Positions 45,138 to 55,319 of a stretch of DNA of 64,000 bases are shown here, piece after piece (the first letter of the stretch is position 1; each line of letters opens with the position of its first letter). The position numbers and the translations under genes are program-made. Source of the DNA: Sulfurimonas gotlandica GD1 (GTDB taxonomy: Bacteria; Campylobacterota; Campylobacteria; Campylobacterales; Sulfurimonadaceae); contig NZ_AFRZ01000001.1 of assembly GCF_000242915.1 (NCBI RefSeq), positions 434,001 through 498,000 of the forward strand. Direction: 5' to 3'. The notes below the pieces were generated by a model. The model did not search any database. It was not told the origin of the DNA and worked only from the letters and a program-made list of their open reading frames with translations.

Positions 45138-48100
45138 ATGCCAAAACGCACCGACATCAAAACTATTTTACTTATAGGTTCAGGTCCAATTATAATTGGT
45201 CAAGCTTGTGAATTTGACTATTCAGGAACTCAAGCTGTTAAAACTCTAAAAGAGCAAGGCTATCGCGTAGTTCTTATCAACTCTAACCCTGCAACAATTA
45301 TGACAGACCCTGAGTTTGCAGATAGAACTTATATAGAACCTATCAAAGAAGATGTAATCGCAGAGATTATAAAAAAAGAGAATGTAGATGCTATCCTTCC
45401 AACTATGGGTGGACAGACTGCATTAAATGTAGCTACTAGCATGTATGAAAAAGGTATGCTAGAAGGAATAGAATTCTTAGGTGCGACTCCAGAAGCTATT
45501 CATAAAGGTGAAGATCGTTTAGCTTTTAAAGAGGCAATGATAAAAATTGGTATGGATTTACCATTTTCAATGTACGCATACAACATGGATGATGCACTTA
45601 AAGCTGCAGAAACAATTGGTTTTCCAATCATTATTCGTGCTTCATTTACACTTGCCGGCGGCGGTTCTGGTGTGGCTTATAACATGGATGAGTTCAAAAA
45701 ACTTGCTGCTCGTGGTTTAGATGAATCTCCGGTTACTGAAATCCTAATAGAAGAGTCACTTCTAGGTTGGAAAGAGTATGAGATGGAAGTTATTCGTGAC
45801 AAAGCTGATAACTGTATCATAGTTTGTTCAATTGAAAACTTTGACCCAATGGGCGTTCATACTGGTGATAGTATCACTGTAGCTCCTGCACTTACTCTAA
45901 CAGATAAAGAGTACCAAAGAATGCGTAATGCTTCTTTTGATATTCTAAGAGAAGTTGGTGTTGATACCGGTGGGTCTAATGTTCAATTTTCAATTGACCC
46001 TAAAACTGGTAGAATGATTGTAATTGAGATGAATCCTCGTGTATCTCGTTCTTCTGCTTTAGCATCTAAGGCTACAGGTTATCCAATTGCTAAAGTTGCA
46101 ACTCTTTTAGCTATCGGTTATACACTAGATGAGATTACAAATGACATTACAGGAACTCCTGCAGCTTTTGAACCTGTAATAGATTACGTTGTTACAAAAA
46201 TCCCTCGTTTTACATTTGAAAAATTCCCTGAAGCTGAAAATACACTAAGTACTAGCATGAAATCTGTTGGTGAAGTAATGGCGATAGGTAGAACATTTAA
46301 AGAATCTATTCAAAAAGCTCTATGTTCATTAGAGACTGGGCTTTGTGGTTTTGATCCAATAGATGCTGATTTTGAATTTATTAAACATGAAATCCGTCGT
46401 CCAAATGCTGATCGTATTCTATACGTAGCTGAAGGTTTCCGTAGAGGCATGAGTGTTGAAGAGATGTTTGACACTTGTCAAATTGACCCTTGGTTCCTTT
46501 ACCAACTAGAAGAAATGCTTCAAGCAGAAACTACTATCACAGATAAAATTCTTTTTGATGCAAACTTTATGAGAAGTATCAAAGTTGATGGTTTTTCAGA
46601 TAAAAGAATCTCTCAACTAATAGCTAAAAATTCAAACCAAAACGTTAGTGAAAATGAAGTTTATGAGAAAAGAAAAGCATTAGGTGTATCTTTAGAGTTT
46701 AATGAAGTTGACACTTGTGCAGCTGAGTTTGAAGCTCTTACTCCATACTTATACTCTACTACAAATGTTACAGCATCTCCAACTGCTAAGAATAGAGTTA
46801 GTGATAAGAAAAAAGTACTTATCCTAGGTGGTGGTCCAAACAGAATCGGGCAAGGTATTGAGTTTGATTACTGTTGTGTTCACGCTGCCTTTGCTCTTCA
46901 AGAAATGGATATTGAGTGTATCATGTATAACTGTAATCCTGAGACAGTTTCTACTGACTATGATACTTCTGATGTACTTTACTTTGAGCCGATTGACTTT
47001 GAACATGTTAGAGCAGTTATAGAAAATGAGGAGCCAGATGGAATCATTGTTCACTTTGGTGGACAGACTCCTCTAAAACTTGCAGATGGACTTACTAAAA
47101 TAGGTGCTAATATTATAGGAACTACTTCTGCTGTAATCGATCTTGCTGAAGATAGAGAACAGTTTTCTAACTTTGTAAATAAACATGGACTTAAGCAACC
47201 AGCAAATGGACTAGCTCGTAAAAAAGAAGAGGCAGGCCCTATAGCTGAGAAATTAGGTTTTCCAGTTCTTGTCCGTCCATCTTTTGTACTTGGTGGACGT
47301 GGTATGAGAATCGTTTATAGCCATGCAGAGCTAGATGAGTATATGGCACTTGCAATCTCAGTTTCAAATGAAGCTCCTGTTTTAATTGATAAATTCTTAG
47401 ATCAAGCAATAGAGCTTGATGTAGATGCTATATGTGATGGTACAGATGTTTATATCGGCTCAGTAATGCAACACATAGAAGAGGCTGGAATCCACTCTGG
47501 AGACAGTGCTTGCTCACTTCCTCCTGTAAACCTATCTGATGAGATGATTGAAAAGGTAGAACAGCAAACTAAAACTATAGCACTTGGTCTTGGTGTTGTT
47601 GGTCTTATGAATGTTCAATATGCAATCTTTAAAGATGAAATCTACCTAATAGAAGTTAATCCAAGAGCTTCAAGAACTGTTCCGTTTGTATCAAAAGCTA
47701 CTGGTATGCCACTAGCAAAAGTTGCTACTCGTGTAATGGTTGGAGAAACTCTTAGAAGTTCTCTAGAGTACTACGATAAATATGACATCGTTCAAGAAGT
47801 AAACGGTCTGCTAAAACCTAAGCTAAAAGGTCATGTTTCTGTTAAAGAAGCGGTTTTTCCTTTTCATAAACTTTATGGTGCAGACTTAGTACTTTCTCCA
47901 GAGATGAAATCAACTGGTGAAGTAATGGGAATCAGTTCAAACTTCGGTGTAAGTTTTGCAAAAGCTCAGCTCTCAGCTGGAAACAAAATTCCAACAGAAG
48001 GAACTTGTTTCTTATCTTTTGTAGACACAGACAAAATTCATGCAGCAGAAATTGCAAGCGGTCTTCACAGACACGGGTTTAAACTTGTAGCTACTAAGGG

Positions 48101-48395
48101 AACTCAAATTATTCTCGAAGAAGCTGGAATCCCGTGTGAGCGTGTTCTTAAAATATCTGAAGGTCGTCCAAATATTGAAGACAGCATGAAAAATGATGAA
48201 ATTTCAATGGCAATAAACACTTCTGATAACAACACTTCTAAAAAAGATGCTGTAGTTATCCGCCAAGAAGTTCTAAAGAGAAACATTCCATATTTCACAA
48301 CTCTTAGTGCAGCAAGAGCTCTTATCTTAGCACTTGATGAAATGGGTGATGGCTCATGGTCAGCATCTCAAGCTTTACAAGACTTTCTCGCATAA
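45138..48395 (+). CDS. carB: Carbamoyl-phosphate synthase large subunit
   Basis: It makes carbamoyl phosphate for arginine and pyrimidine synthesis using ammonia from CarA. The 1085-residue protein has two tandem ATP-grasp halves, each opening with a glycine-rich loop ([36 protein letters not shown]), and a C-terminal MGS-like allosteric domain. It carries RBS AGAAGG. carA is not in the window. Confidence 0.97.
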   Translation: MPKRTDIKTILLIGSGPIIIGQACEFDYSGTQAVKTLKEQGYRVVLINSNPATIMTDPEFADRTYIEPIKEDVIAEIIKKENVDAILPTMGGQTALNVATSMYEKGMLEGIEFLGATPEAIHKGEDRLAFKEAMIKIGMDLPFSMYAYNMDDALKAAETIGFPIIIRASFTLAGGGSGVAYNMDEFKKLAARGLDESPVTEILIEESLLGWKEYEMEVIRDKADNCIIVCSIENFDPMGVHTGDSITVAPALTLTDKEYQRMRNASFDILREVGVDTGGSNVQFSIDPKTGRMIVIEMNPRVSRSSALASKATGYPIAKVATLLAIGYTLDEITNDITGTPAAFEPVIDYVVTKIPRFTFEKFPEAENTLSTSMKSVGEVMAIGRTFKESIQKALCSLETGLCGFDPIDADFEFIKHEIRRPNADRILYVAEGFRRGMSVEEMFDTCQIDPWFLYQLEEMLQAETTITDKILFDANFMRSIKVDGFSDKRISQLIAKNSNQNVSENEVYEKRKALGVSLEFNEVDTCAAEFEALTPYLYSTTNVTASPTAKNRVSDKKKVLILGGGPNRIGQGIEFDYCCVHAAFALQEMDIECIMYNCNPETVSTDYDTSDVLYFEPIDFEHVRAVIENEEPDGIIVHFGGQTPLKLADGLTKIGANIIGTTSAVIDLAEDREQFSNFVNKHGLKQPANGLARKKEEAGPIAEKLGFPVLVRPSFVLGGRGMRIVYSHAELDEYMALAISVSNEAPVLIDKFLDQAIELDVDAICDGTDVYIGSVMQHIEEAGIHSGDSACSLPPVNLSDEMIEKVEQQTKTIALGLGVVGLMNVQYAIFKDEIYLIEVNPRASRTVPFVSKATGMPLAKVATRVMVGETLRSSLEYYDKYDIVQEVNGLLKPKLKGHVSVKEAVFPFHKLYGADLVLSPEMKSTGEVMGISSNFGVSFAKAQLSAGNKIPTEGTCFLSFVDTDKIHAAEIASGLHRHGFKLVATKGTQIILEEAGIPCERVLKISEGRPNIEDSMKNDEISMAINTSDNNTSKKDAVVIRQEVLKRNIPYFTTLSAARALILALDEMGDGSWSASQALQDFLA

Positions 48396-48398
48396 GAA

Positions 48399-48830
48399 AT
48401 GAAAGTCATTCTAACTCAAACCGACACTACTGTCGGTTTTTTATCTCAAGATGCTTCAAAGCTCCAAGAGATAAAGAGTAGAAACTCTTCCAAACCATTT
48501 ATTAAAGTCTATAAAAACTTCAAATCACTTCTTGCATCTGGGCATAGAATTCCAGATAGATATAAAAACACTATTCGAAGATCAGATAAAACAACTTTTA
48601 TAGTAAAGAACAGGGCTTTTAGGGTAGCTGAGACTTCTCTTTATTCTCAAATATTAAGAAATTCCACTTGGCACTACTCTACTTCTGCCAATGAATCAGG
48701 TAAAAATTTTGATAGAGAGTTTTGCACAAAAAAAGCTGATATAATAGTAGAGAATAAAGATGGACTTAGTCAAAACAATTCATCTTCTCTTTATATAGTA
48801 AATCATAAAAAAAGGAAAAAAATAAGATGA
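48399..48830 (+). CDS. Short Sua5/YciO/YrdC-family protein
   Basis: The 143-residue protein has YrdC-type segments (TQTDTTVGFLSQD at the start, HYSTSANESGKNFD near residue 100). Full TsaC/Sua5 proteins, which make threonylcarbamoyl-AMP for the t6A tRNA modification, have about 180-200 residues, so this is a shortened form with a divergent KRKKIR tail. It begins three bases after carB and is probably co-transcribed. Whether it is the cell's only TsaC or a side paralogue cannot be told here. Confidence 0.75.
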   Translation: MKVILTQTDTTVGFLSQDASKLQEIKSRNSSKPFIKVYKNFKSLLASGHRIPDRYKNTIRRSDKTTFIVKNRAFRVAETSLYSQILRNSTWHYSTSANESGKNFDREFCTKKADIIVENKDGLSQNNSSSLYIVNHKKRKKIR

Positions 48831-49270
48831 CAAAATTATTTCAAGCTCTCTTAAGCGGTATTTTTTTTACATTTATTTTAGATTTTTTTATCTTCTTAGG
48901 TATAAAAAACAACTATATAGATTTTTATAAAATTGATCTATATTATAATATTCTCTTTGCTGATCATCAAAATATTTATGTATATATGATTGTTAGCGCT
49001 CTGTTGGGGTTTATAATCACTTATATTAATAATATTAAGCTTAGTCTCATTGTTGTAGGTTTTTTATCCATACTATCCCTATCTACACTTATAGCACCAA
49101 TTGGTCATAGTCTTGGAGAGATGCTACTTATGAATAAAAATGTTACATACAAGGATAGTAAATATACTTATACTGGTGATGTTTATTATAATGGAAGAAC
49201 TAAAATAACATTTTATGACTATGAGCTTAAAAAAACAATACTTCTAAATAAAAAGGATTTGATGAAATGA
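48827..49270 (+). CDS. Small integral membrane protein, unknown
   Basis: The 147-residue protein has about three membrane helices (about 7-27, 49-66, 73-95) and a C-terminal soluble tail rich in tyrosine and threonine (YTYTGDVYYNGRTKITFYD). I recognise no family. It overlaps the YrdC-like gene (ATGA) and the next gene (ATGA), so it is translationally coupled in a run from carB to the GSP-synthase-like gene. Confidence 0.75.
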   Translation: MTKLFQALLSGIFFTFILDFFIFLGIKNNYIDFYKIDLYYNILFADHQNIYVYMIVSALLGFIITYINNIKLSLIVVGFLSILSLSTLIAPIGHSLGEMLLMNKNVTYKDSKYTYTGDVYYNGRTKITFYDYELKKTILLNKKDLMK

Positions 49271-49830
49271 GAAATTTTTCGAGTATAGCAGGCGGCGTCG
49301 CACTGGGTAGTGCCGGTGTAATTATGATGAGTGTACTTAGTGGCTGTGAAGCTCCACAAGAGAAGCAGCAAAATAAATTTTTAGTAATAGAGCAACAAAG
49401 TAACGGGAAATACACTGTAGTTGAAGAAATGCCAACCGAAGGGCCAAGTAGAGCTATTATTCGTGAGAAAGACGCTAACGGTAATACAACAGAGCGTTTT
49501 ATGAATGAAGATGAGATGAAGGCTTTAGCAGCACAAGAATATCAAAAAGTTCAGGATGGAACATCTGAGACTGTTCAAAGTGGAGACAGTAGTGCTGGTA
49601 TGGGATTGGCTGGCACAATTTTAGCAGTAGCTGCTGGTTCACTTCTTGGGAATATGATTGGTAATGCACTGATGAACAACAAAAACTTTTCTCAACGTTC
49701 TAGTAGCGTGAATAAAAGTGCATATAGTCGCTCTGCTGCATCTAGAGCATCTAGTAGTTCTTCTAAAAAAAGTTTTTTTGGTGGAAGTAGCACTACATCT
49801 TCAACTGGAAGTAGAAGTTACGCAGGATGA
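49267..49830 (+). CDS. UPF0323 family lipoprotein
   Basis: The 187-residue protein has a lipobox ending at C27 (SVLSGC), a central segment matching UPF0323/DUF1190-type lipoproteins (YTVVEEMPTEGPSRAIIREKDANGNTTERFM), a glycine-rich hydrophobic stretch (about 111-135) and a Ser-rich tail. The Campylobacter homologue (Cj0371) is described as a lipoprotein linked to motility and virulence. It overlaps the next gene by four bases, the same pairing as Cj0371-Cj0372. Confidence 0.87.
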   Translation: MRNFSSIAGGVALGSAGVIMMSVLSGCEAPQEKQQNKFLVIEQQSNGKYTVVEEMPTEGPSRAIIREKDANGNTTERFMNEDEMKALAAQEYQKVQDGTSETVQSGDSSAGMGLAGTILAVAAGSLLGNMIGNALMNNKNFSQRSSSVNKSAYSRSAASRASSSSSKKSFFGGSSTTSSTGSRSYAG

Positions 49831-51005
49831 TAACACTTAAAAAATTAAACCCATTAGAAGATGCAACACTAGAAGAGCTAGGTTTTACTTGGCACACAGA
49901 CAGTGATGGGAGTAAATATATAAATAATGAATTAGTTGAAGTTACACAAGAAGAAGCTGAGGCTTATTACGAAGCTGGCAATGAAATATATGATATGTAT
50001 GTTGAGGCTGCTGAGTATGTGATAGAAAATGATTTGTTCTTTGAACTTGGGATTCCTTTTAATCTCATTGAAACTATAAAGAAGAGTTGGGAAAGTAATG
50101 TTCACTGGCATATATATGGTCGCTTTGACTTAGCTGGTGGTGTTGATGGCAAAGAGATTAAACTTATAGAGTTTAATGCAGACACTCCAACTTCCCTTTT
50201 TGAGACTGCCCTACTTCAATGGGCACTTCTAAAGCAAAACAATATGAACGAAGAGAAGCAATTCAATAATGTCTATGAAGCGATAAGCCAAAACTTTAAA
50301 AGACTTATAACTCTTGAAGATGATATAGAGCTGTTTGAAGAGCGCTACGATGGCTGGAAGATTCTTTTCTCCTCAGTAGCAGGTAATGAGGAAGAAGAAG
50401 CTACAACTAGGCTTATACAGCAAATGGCAACGGATGCTGGATTTAATACAAGCTTTGAATATCTACAAAATGTGAAATTTGATGAAGATGGAATATTTGA
50501 CGCTCATGACAATCAATATGAATACTGGTTTAAACTATTTCCTTGGGAAGATATAGGAACTGATGAACCGGAGCTAGCAACAACACTAACAACTATCATG
50601 CAAAACCAAGAGGCAATAATACTAAACCCTGCATATACCCTACTCTTTCAATCAAAAGGTATTATGAAAATCATGTCTGATCTTTTTCCGGATTCTAAAT
50701 ACTTACTAAAAACATCATTTGAGCCATTAGAAGAAATGAAACAAGTAGAAAAAACTGTTTTCGGCAGAGAAGGTGCTAATACTAAAATCATAGATGTTAA
50801 CGGTGATATTATAGAGCAGATAGATGGACCTTATAATAACTACAAAAAAGTTTATCAAGAATATACTGAGTTCAATAAAGATGCAAAAGGAGCTAAATAT
50901 CAAGCTGGTGTTTTCTTCGCCTATGAAGCTTGTGGACTTAGTTTTAGAAAAGGTTCAGAGATTATGGACAATATGAGTAAATTTGTGGGACATGTCTTAG
51001 TATAG
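49827..51005 (+). CDS. Glutathionylspermidine synthase-like ATP-grasp protein
   Basis: The 392-residue protein matches the GSP_synth family (pre-ATP-grasp): GRFDLAGGVDGKEIKLIEFNADTPTSLFET, HDNQYEYWFKLFPWED, and a C-terminal GVFFAYEACGLSFRKG. It lacks the amidase half of bifunctional Gsp, and actual glutathionylspermidine synthesis is unproven in this family branch. It is coupled to the UPF0323 gene; a palindromic terminator covers its 3' end. Confidence 0.85.
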   Translation: MITLKKLNPLEDATLEELGFTWHTDSDGSKYINNELVEVTQEEAEAYYEAGNEIYDMYVEAAEYVIENDLFFELGIPFNLIETIKKSWESNVHWHIYGRFDLAGGVDGKEIKLIEFNADTPTSLFETALLQWALLKQNNMNEEKQFNNVYEAISQNFKRLITLEDDIELFEERYDGWKILFSSVAGNEEEEATTRLIQQMATDAGFNTSFEYLQNVKFDEDGIFDAHDNQYEYWFKLFPWEDIGTDEPELATTLTTIMQNQEAIILNPAYTLLFQSKGIMKIMSDLFPDSKYLLKTSFEPLEEMKQVEKTVFGREGANTKIIDVNGDIIEQIDGPYNNYKKVYQEYTEFNKDAKGAKYQAGVFFAYEACGLSFRKGSEIMDNMSKFVGHVLV

Positions 51006-51031
51006 CTTAGAAAAACTCTAAGCTATACTAA
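50997..51031. terminator. Bidirectional terminator between convergent genes
   Basis: TTAGTATAGCTTAGA and TCTAAGCTATACTAA form a perfect 15-bp stem with loop AAAAC, overlapping the stop codon of the GSP-synthase-like gene. The convergent ComEA-like gene ends four bases further on. Confidence 0.75.
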
Positions 51032-51034
51032 CAA

Positions 51035-51286
51035 TTATTTAGTCTTACACTCACTTGCAATTAAATTATCTCTGTTTTTTTCAATAAATTTTTTGCCAAT
51101 ACCTTTTACTTTTGTAATACCTTCAACACTCTCAAAACAATCTTTAGCTCTATACTCAATAACAGCAGCCGCTTTCTTATCCCCTAAACCTTTTAGAGAC
51201 ATTAACTCTTCTTTATCTGCGGTATTAATATCTACTGCACCAAACAATATACTAAACCCTAAAATAACCATTGCTAAAATTTTCAT
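51035..51286 (-). CDS. ComEA-like helix-hairpin-helix protein
   Basis: The 83-residue protein has a signal peptide (MVILGFSILFGA) and two helix-hairpin-helix turns (LMSLKGLGDKKAAAVIEY and GITKVKGIGKKFIEK). Such small exported HhH proteins are like the DNA-binding part of ComEA, which takes up DNA in competence. RBS AAGGAG precedes the ATG. It stands alone, with no com genes nearby. Confidence 0.85.
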   Translation of the reverse strand: MKILAMVILGFSILFGAVDINTADKEELMSLKGLGDKKAAAVIEYRAKDCFESVEGITKVKGIGKKFIEKNRDNLIASECKTK

Positions 51287-51355
51287 TTCAACTCCTTTTT
51301 AATTTAAAGCAGTATATAATAAAAATAAATATTTTTCAATTATTATGGCAAATTG

Positions 51356-53089
51356 TCATATATTTGTTTGATGATTAAACTCTGGAACAATTTCTTTTAG
51401 TTTTCCTATTTTATTATCACTGTTTAAAAGTTCTTCAATATCTCTATTTAACTTTTCTATATCATATTTTGTAGGATGAGCAACAGTAATAGACTCATAC
51501 TCTGTTTTACAGTCTGTACCATCTATTAGTAGCTCTTCATAAAGCTTTTCACCAGGACGAAGACCACTAAACTCTATCTCTATGTTCTCACTGCCACTTA
51601 ACTCTATCATTTTTTTAGCCAAATCAACTATTTTAATAGGTTCACCCATATCTAGTATAAAGATCTCTCCACCTGTTCCAATGGCACCTGCTTGAAGAAC
51701 AAGTTCACAAGCTTCAGGAATAAGCATAAAGTATCTTGTAATATCTGGATGTGTTACAGTTATGTTTTGTCCATTTTCTATTTGAGATTTAAACTTTGGA
51801 ATTACACTTCCACTACTTCCTAAAACATTTCCAAATCTAACCGCAACTATATCAGTTCCATTTCCATTAGAGTTTTGTGCATAAAGCTCACATATACGCT
51901 TTGTTGTTCCCATTACATTTGTAGGTCGAACAGCTTTATCGGTAGATATCATTACAAATTTTTTAACACCATATTTTATAGAAGCGTCTATGACATTTTT
52001 GGTGCCAACAATATTATTTACTATAGCTTCTTGAATATTAGATTCAACAAGTGGTACGTGTTTATAAGCAGCTGCATGAATGACTATGTCTGGTTTATGA
52101 GTTCTAAATGTAATATCTAAATAGTTTGCATCTACTACGCTTTGCATAACACAAACAGTTTCTACATCTTTAATCTCTTCAGATATAGCATATAGATTAT
52201 ATTCACTGTGATCAAGTAATATAAGTTTTTTAGCACCAAATTTTTCACACTGTCTACAGATCTCACTACCAATACTACCACCTGCACCTGTCACTAAAAT
52301 TGTTTTATCTTTAATAAAACTATTAATTTTTTCTTTATCTAAATCTTTTGGATGACGAGCAAGCAGATCTTCAACTGAAATATCTTTAAGTTGAGTGGAC
52401 AAATCTTTACTATCTAGTATCTCATCCATTGAAGGCAGAATTTTTATCTCTTTAAAATATTTGCTTAAATCATTATATATTTCTTTAGTAATATCTTTTG
52501 CGACTGATGGCATAGCGATGACTAATAAATCTAGTTTTACATCTGATATATTTTCTATTAGTTTCTTCTTTGAAATAACCTTAATTGCATCTATAGATCT
52601 ATTTTGAATAACTCTGTCATCATCAACAAAGTACTTCACTCTATATTCGCTGTGGACAAATTCAGATTCTAGTTTAATCCCTGCACGACCTGCACCATAA
52701 ATAACTACTGATTTTGTTTTTTCTGTACGACTCTTATTTACTAAATAGTAGTACATATACATAGTGAAATTTATAGTAAAAAGATATAGAAATAACTCAG
52801 ATACCATGAATGAAAATCTAATCTCACCGTAAAATATAGGCAAATAGATAAAAAATGCTGCAATATAAACAATACTTTTTATTATAAATGATTTTTGAGA
52901 GGCTTTGGACCAAGAGAGTGAATAGTCATCAAAAATAAATCTAGACGCAATCATGCGAATTATAATAACGCTTACAACTATATATATTTCAAATGGTTGA
53001 TGAAAGATAAAAAATGTCCACCAAAATGTAATAAAAGTGAAAATAATTATTACTAAAAAATTTAATATTCTTTTATCTATATTCATCAT
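51356..53089 (-). CDS. pglF: Membrane UDP-sugar 4,6-dehydratase (PglF/FlaA1/WbpM type)
   Basis: It makes the 4-keto-6-deoxy intermediate of bacterial diNAc-bacillosamine, QuiNAc or FucNAc-type sugars from UDP-GlcNAc. The 577-residue long form has four membrane helices (about 10-120), a CoA-binding-like domain (about 125-240) and a catalytic SDR domain (VTGAGGSIGSEICRQ at about 265, STDKAV and the RFGNVLGSSGSVIPKF block). It is the last gene of the polysaccharide run. PglF and WbpM share this architecture, so the symbol is provisional. Confidence 0.87.
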   Translation of the reverse strand: MMNIDKRILNFLVIIIFTFITFWWTFFIFHQPFEIYIVVSVIIIRMIASRFIFDDYSLSWSKASQKSFIIKSIVYIAAFFIYLPIFYGEIRFSFMVSELFLYLFTINFTMYMYYYLVNKSRTEKTKSVVIYGAGRAGIKLESEFVHSEYRVKYFVDDDRVIQNRSIDAIKVISKKKLIENISDVKLDLLVIAMPSVAKDITKEIYNDLSKYFKEIKILPSMDEILDSKDLSTQLKDISVEDLLARHPKDLDKEKINSFIKDKTILVTGAGGSIGSEICRQCEKFGAKKLILLDHSEYNLYAISEEIKDVETVCVMQSVVDANYLDITFRTHKPDIVIHAAAYKHVPLVESNIQEAIVNNIVGTKNVIDASIKYGVKKFVMISTDKAVRPTNVMGTTKRICELYAQNSNGNGTDIVAVRFGNVLGSSGSVIPKFKSQIENGQNITVTHPDITRYFMLIPEACELVLQAGAIGTGGEIFILDMGEPIKIVDLAKKMIELSGSENIEIEFSGLRPGEKLYEELLIDGTDCKTEYESITVAHPTKYDIEKLNRDIEELLNSDNKIGKLKEIVPEFNHQTNI

Positions 53090-53138
53090 TTTCCAACTGT
53101 TTTATTTGTTGCAAATGATACAATAAAGAGACTTGATG

Positions 53139-54101
53139 TTAATTAAAAGACTTTTTATTATCTATATATCTCATTACAGCATATAAGACAAGCAAAGAGA
53201 TAAAAAATGCAATCAGTATATTAGAAATAAAATAGACTAAACAAAAAAGTGAAAAATTTACTAAGATAGAAAATATCACAACTTTATCATGAGCCCATCC
53301 ACTTTGAACAAGTCTTTGATATCCATGTTTTCTATGCGCTTGTCCTAGCTTTTCACCGTTTTTATATCTTCTTACTAGTGTCAGTGTTGCATCAAACCAA
53401 AATAGTCCAAACATAGTAATCCACATCCATAGATTACTTTGTTCTTGATTTGCATAATATATTGTAAATATTGCCACATTATATCCAAGTAGTGTACTAC
53501 CAACATCTCCCATAAATATCTTTGCTTTATGCCAATTCCAAACTAAAAAACCTAAAACTGCAAAAACTAAAACTAAAAAATGACTTCCACCAAAAAGCAA
53601 AAAACCAGCTATTCCTAAAAAGACAGCTTCACTCCCAGCATATCCATCTATACCATCTAAAAAGTTATAAAGATTTATAAACCAAATTACAGTTAAAAAA
53701 GCAAATATATTTGTAACTACCTGATCTTCAATAGAAAAAGACATCAAGTCTATTGTTTGTAAACCACCTAAAAAATATAAACCTACAAGCGCCACAGAAG
53801 CTTGTGTAAGTAACCTAACCTTTGCACTAAGTTCATATAAATCATCTATGTATGAAACAGCAGAAATAACTACACCTGTTAACAATGCAAAAAACAAAGA
53901 GCTATTAATATCATTTATATAATACAAATATGATATTCCAATGAACCAAGAAACAGCTATAGCAATTCCACCGCCATGAGGAGTTGGTGTGGTATGAGAG
54001 CTTCTATCGTTTGGTATATCTACTAATGATTTTCTAATGGCTATTTTTTTTATATAATAAGTAAGAATAAATGAGAGCAAAATTAAAATAATATATATCA
54101 T
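53139..54101 (-). CDS. Undecaprenyl-phosphate sugar-1-phosphate transferase (WbpL/WecA family)
   Basis: It starts the lipid-linked polysaccharide by placing a HexNAc/FucNAc-1-phosphate on undecaprenyl phosphate. The 320-residue protein has about 10-11 membrane helices, DDLYELS (Mg-binding DD), FLDGIDGYAGSE, GDVGSTLLGYN and the cytoplasmic HRKHGYQRLVQSGWAHDKV, which resembles WbpL and WecA. It lies between the GT4 gene and the long dehydratase gene. Initiating sugar not determinable. Confidence 0.88.
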   Translation of the reverse strand: MIYIILILLSFILTYYIKKIAIRKSLVDIPNDRSSHTTPTPHGGGIAIAVSWFIGISYLYYINDINSSLFFALLTGVVISAVSYIDDLYELSAKVRLLTQASVALVGLYFLGGLQTIDLMSFSIEDQVVTNIFAFLTVIWFINLYNFLDGIDGYAGSEAVFLGIAGFLLFGGSHFLVLVFAVLGFLVWNWHKAKIFMGDVGSTLLGYNVAIFTIYYANQEQSNLWMWITMFGLFWFDATLTLVRRYKNGEKLGQAHRKHGYQRLVQSGWAHDKVVIFSILVNFSLFCLVYFISNILIAFFISLLVLYAVMRYIDNKKSFN

Positions 54102-54113
54102 AATAAATACATC

Positions 54114-55319
54114 CTAACTCTCTTTTACTAACAACTCTTCTAAAGAGTCTATAATTTTTGTTTTATTAAAAATATTTTCAGTTAAATACTCGCAGTTTTT
54201 TGTAAAAGCCAACTTCTCTTCTTCACCTAAGTTAATACTTTTTATAAAAATATTTTTAATCTCATTGACATCATTTGGATGAGCACAATAGCCTAAATTA
54301 TTTTCTTTTATAATATCCGCTGTTTCTCCATTGATAATAGCAAGTATTGGTTTTTTAGCAGAGATATATGTTTGCGTTTTAGCTGGAACAGTTACAGAAA
54401 AAATTGGCTTATCCACAAGTGAAACAATTAAAAAATCACTTGCCTTATAATACATAGCCATTTCTTCTCTAGGTTTTTTACCATGAAAAACAATATTATG
54501 TTTACTAGAACTTATTTGCTTTAATTCTTCTAGATTTGATCCGTCACCAATTATATTTAACTGTGTCCTTTCTTGATACTCAATCGGAAGTAGAGAAAAA
54601 GCTTTTATTATATTTTCTAGATTTTGTACTTTTCCAATATTCCCAGCAAAAGTAAAATGTACTTTATTGTCTTTACAAAATTCAAATGACTCTAAACTCA
54701 TATCTAAGTCATCTGCCCAGTTTGGTAAATAGTGAAATTCTAAATCATCTTTTACATAGGGCTTTAATTTAAATTCAAAACCTTTTCCTGAAATAGCAAT
54801 TGACGTAATATTGTGATACATAAATTTCACGAACTTATCTAAAAAAAATGAAAGTAACTTTGTTTTTTTAAAGCCATAAGCATAAACACTATCAGGCCAA
54901 ATATCTTGAGCCCAAAATGTCAATGGTTTACCATATAGTTTTTTAATCGTAACTGCTGGGACCATACCAGTTAGAGTACTCATGTTAAAACCAAAAATGT
55001 AATCATATTTCCTACCAATAAAGATGGCAACAATAGTTCCAAAAAACATAAAAGAAAAATATTTTAATAATTTTTTTATTAAACTTTCTCTATATCCAGT
55101 TACAGATTTAACTCTGTATATATTTATGTCTTGATATTCATCTTTCTGATAAAATTTATTTTCATAACCTTCAAAAACTACACCAAGAGGATATGTTGGA
55201 ACCAATGTTAAGACATCAACTTCATAGCCTTTATTTTTCCAAGCCAAAGCGATATCGTTAATCTTAAATTCCTCAGGATAAAAACATTCTGTCACAATTA
55301 AAATTTTATTATTTTTCAA
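54114..55319 (-). CDS. Glycosyltransferase, GT4 family (WbuB/WcaI-like)
   Basis: The 401-residue GT-B fold enzyme has an N-terminal acceptor domain (VTECFYPEEFKINDIALAWKNKGYEVDVLT), a hydrophobic patch, and the donor-binding C-terminal domain (FAGNIGKVQNLENII, HGKKPREEMAMYYKASDFLIVSL). It resembles WbuB, which transfers L-FucNAc in other O-antigen loci. That fits the WbjB/CapE-type dehydratase upstream. The gene overlaps the flippase remnant by four bases. Confidence 0.83.
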   Translation of the reverse strand: MKNNKILIVTECFYPEEFKINDIALAWKNKGYEVDVLTLVPTYPLGVVFEGYENKFYQKDEYQDINIYRVKSVTGYRESLIKKLLKYFSFMFFGTIVAIFIGRKYDYIFGFNMSTLTGMVPAVTIKKLYGKPLTFWAQDIWPDSVYAYGFKKTKLLSFFLDKFVKFMYHNITSIAISGKGFEFKLKPYVKDDLEFHYLPNWADDLDMSLESFEFCKDNKVHFTFAGNIGKVQNLENIIKAFSLLPIEYQERTQLNIIGDGSNLEELKQISSSKHNIVFHGKKPREEMAMYYKASDFLIVSLVDKPIFSVTVPAKTQTYISAKKPILAIINGETADIIKENNLGYCAHPNDVNEIKNIFIKSINLGEEEKLAFTKNCEYLTENIFNKTKIIDSLEELLVKES

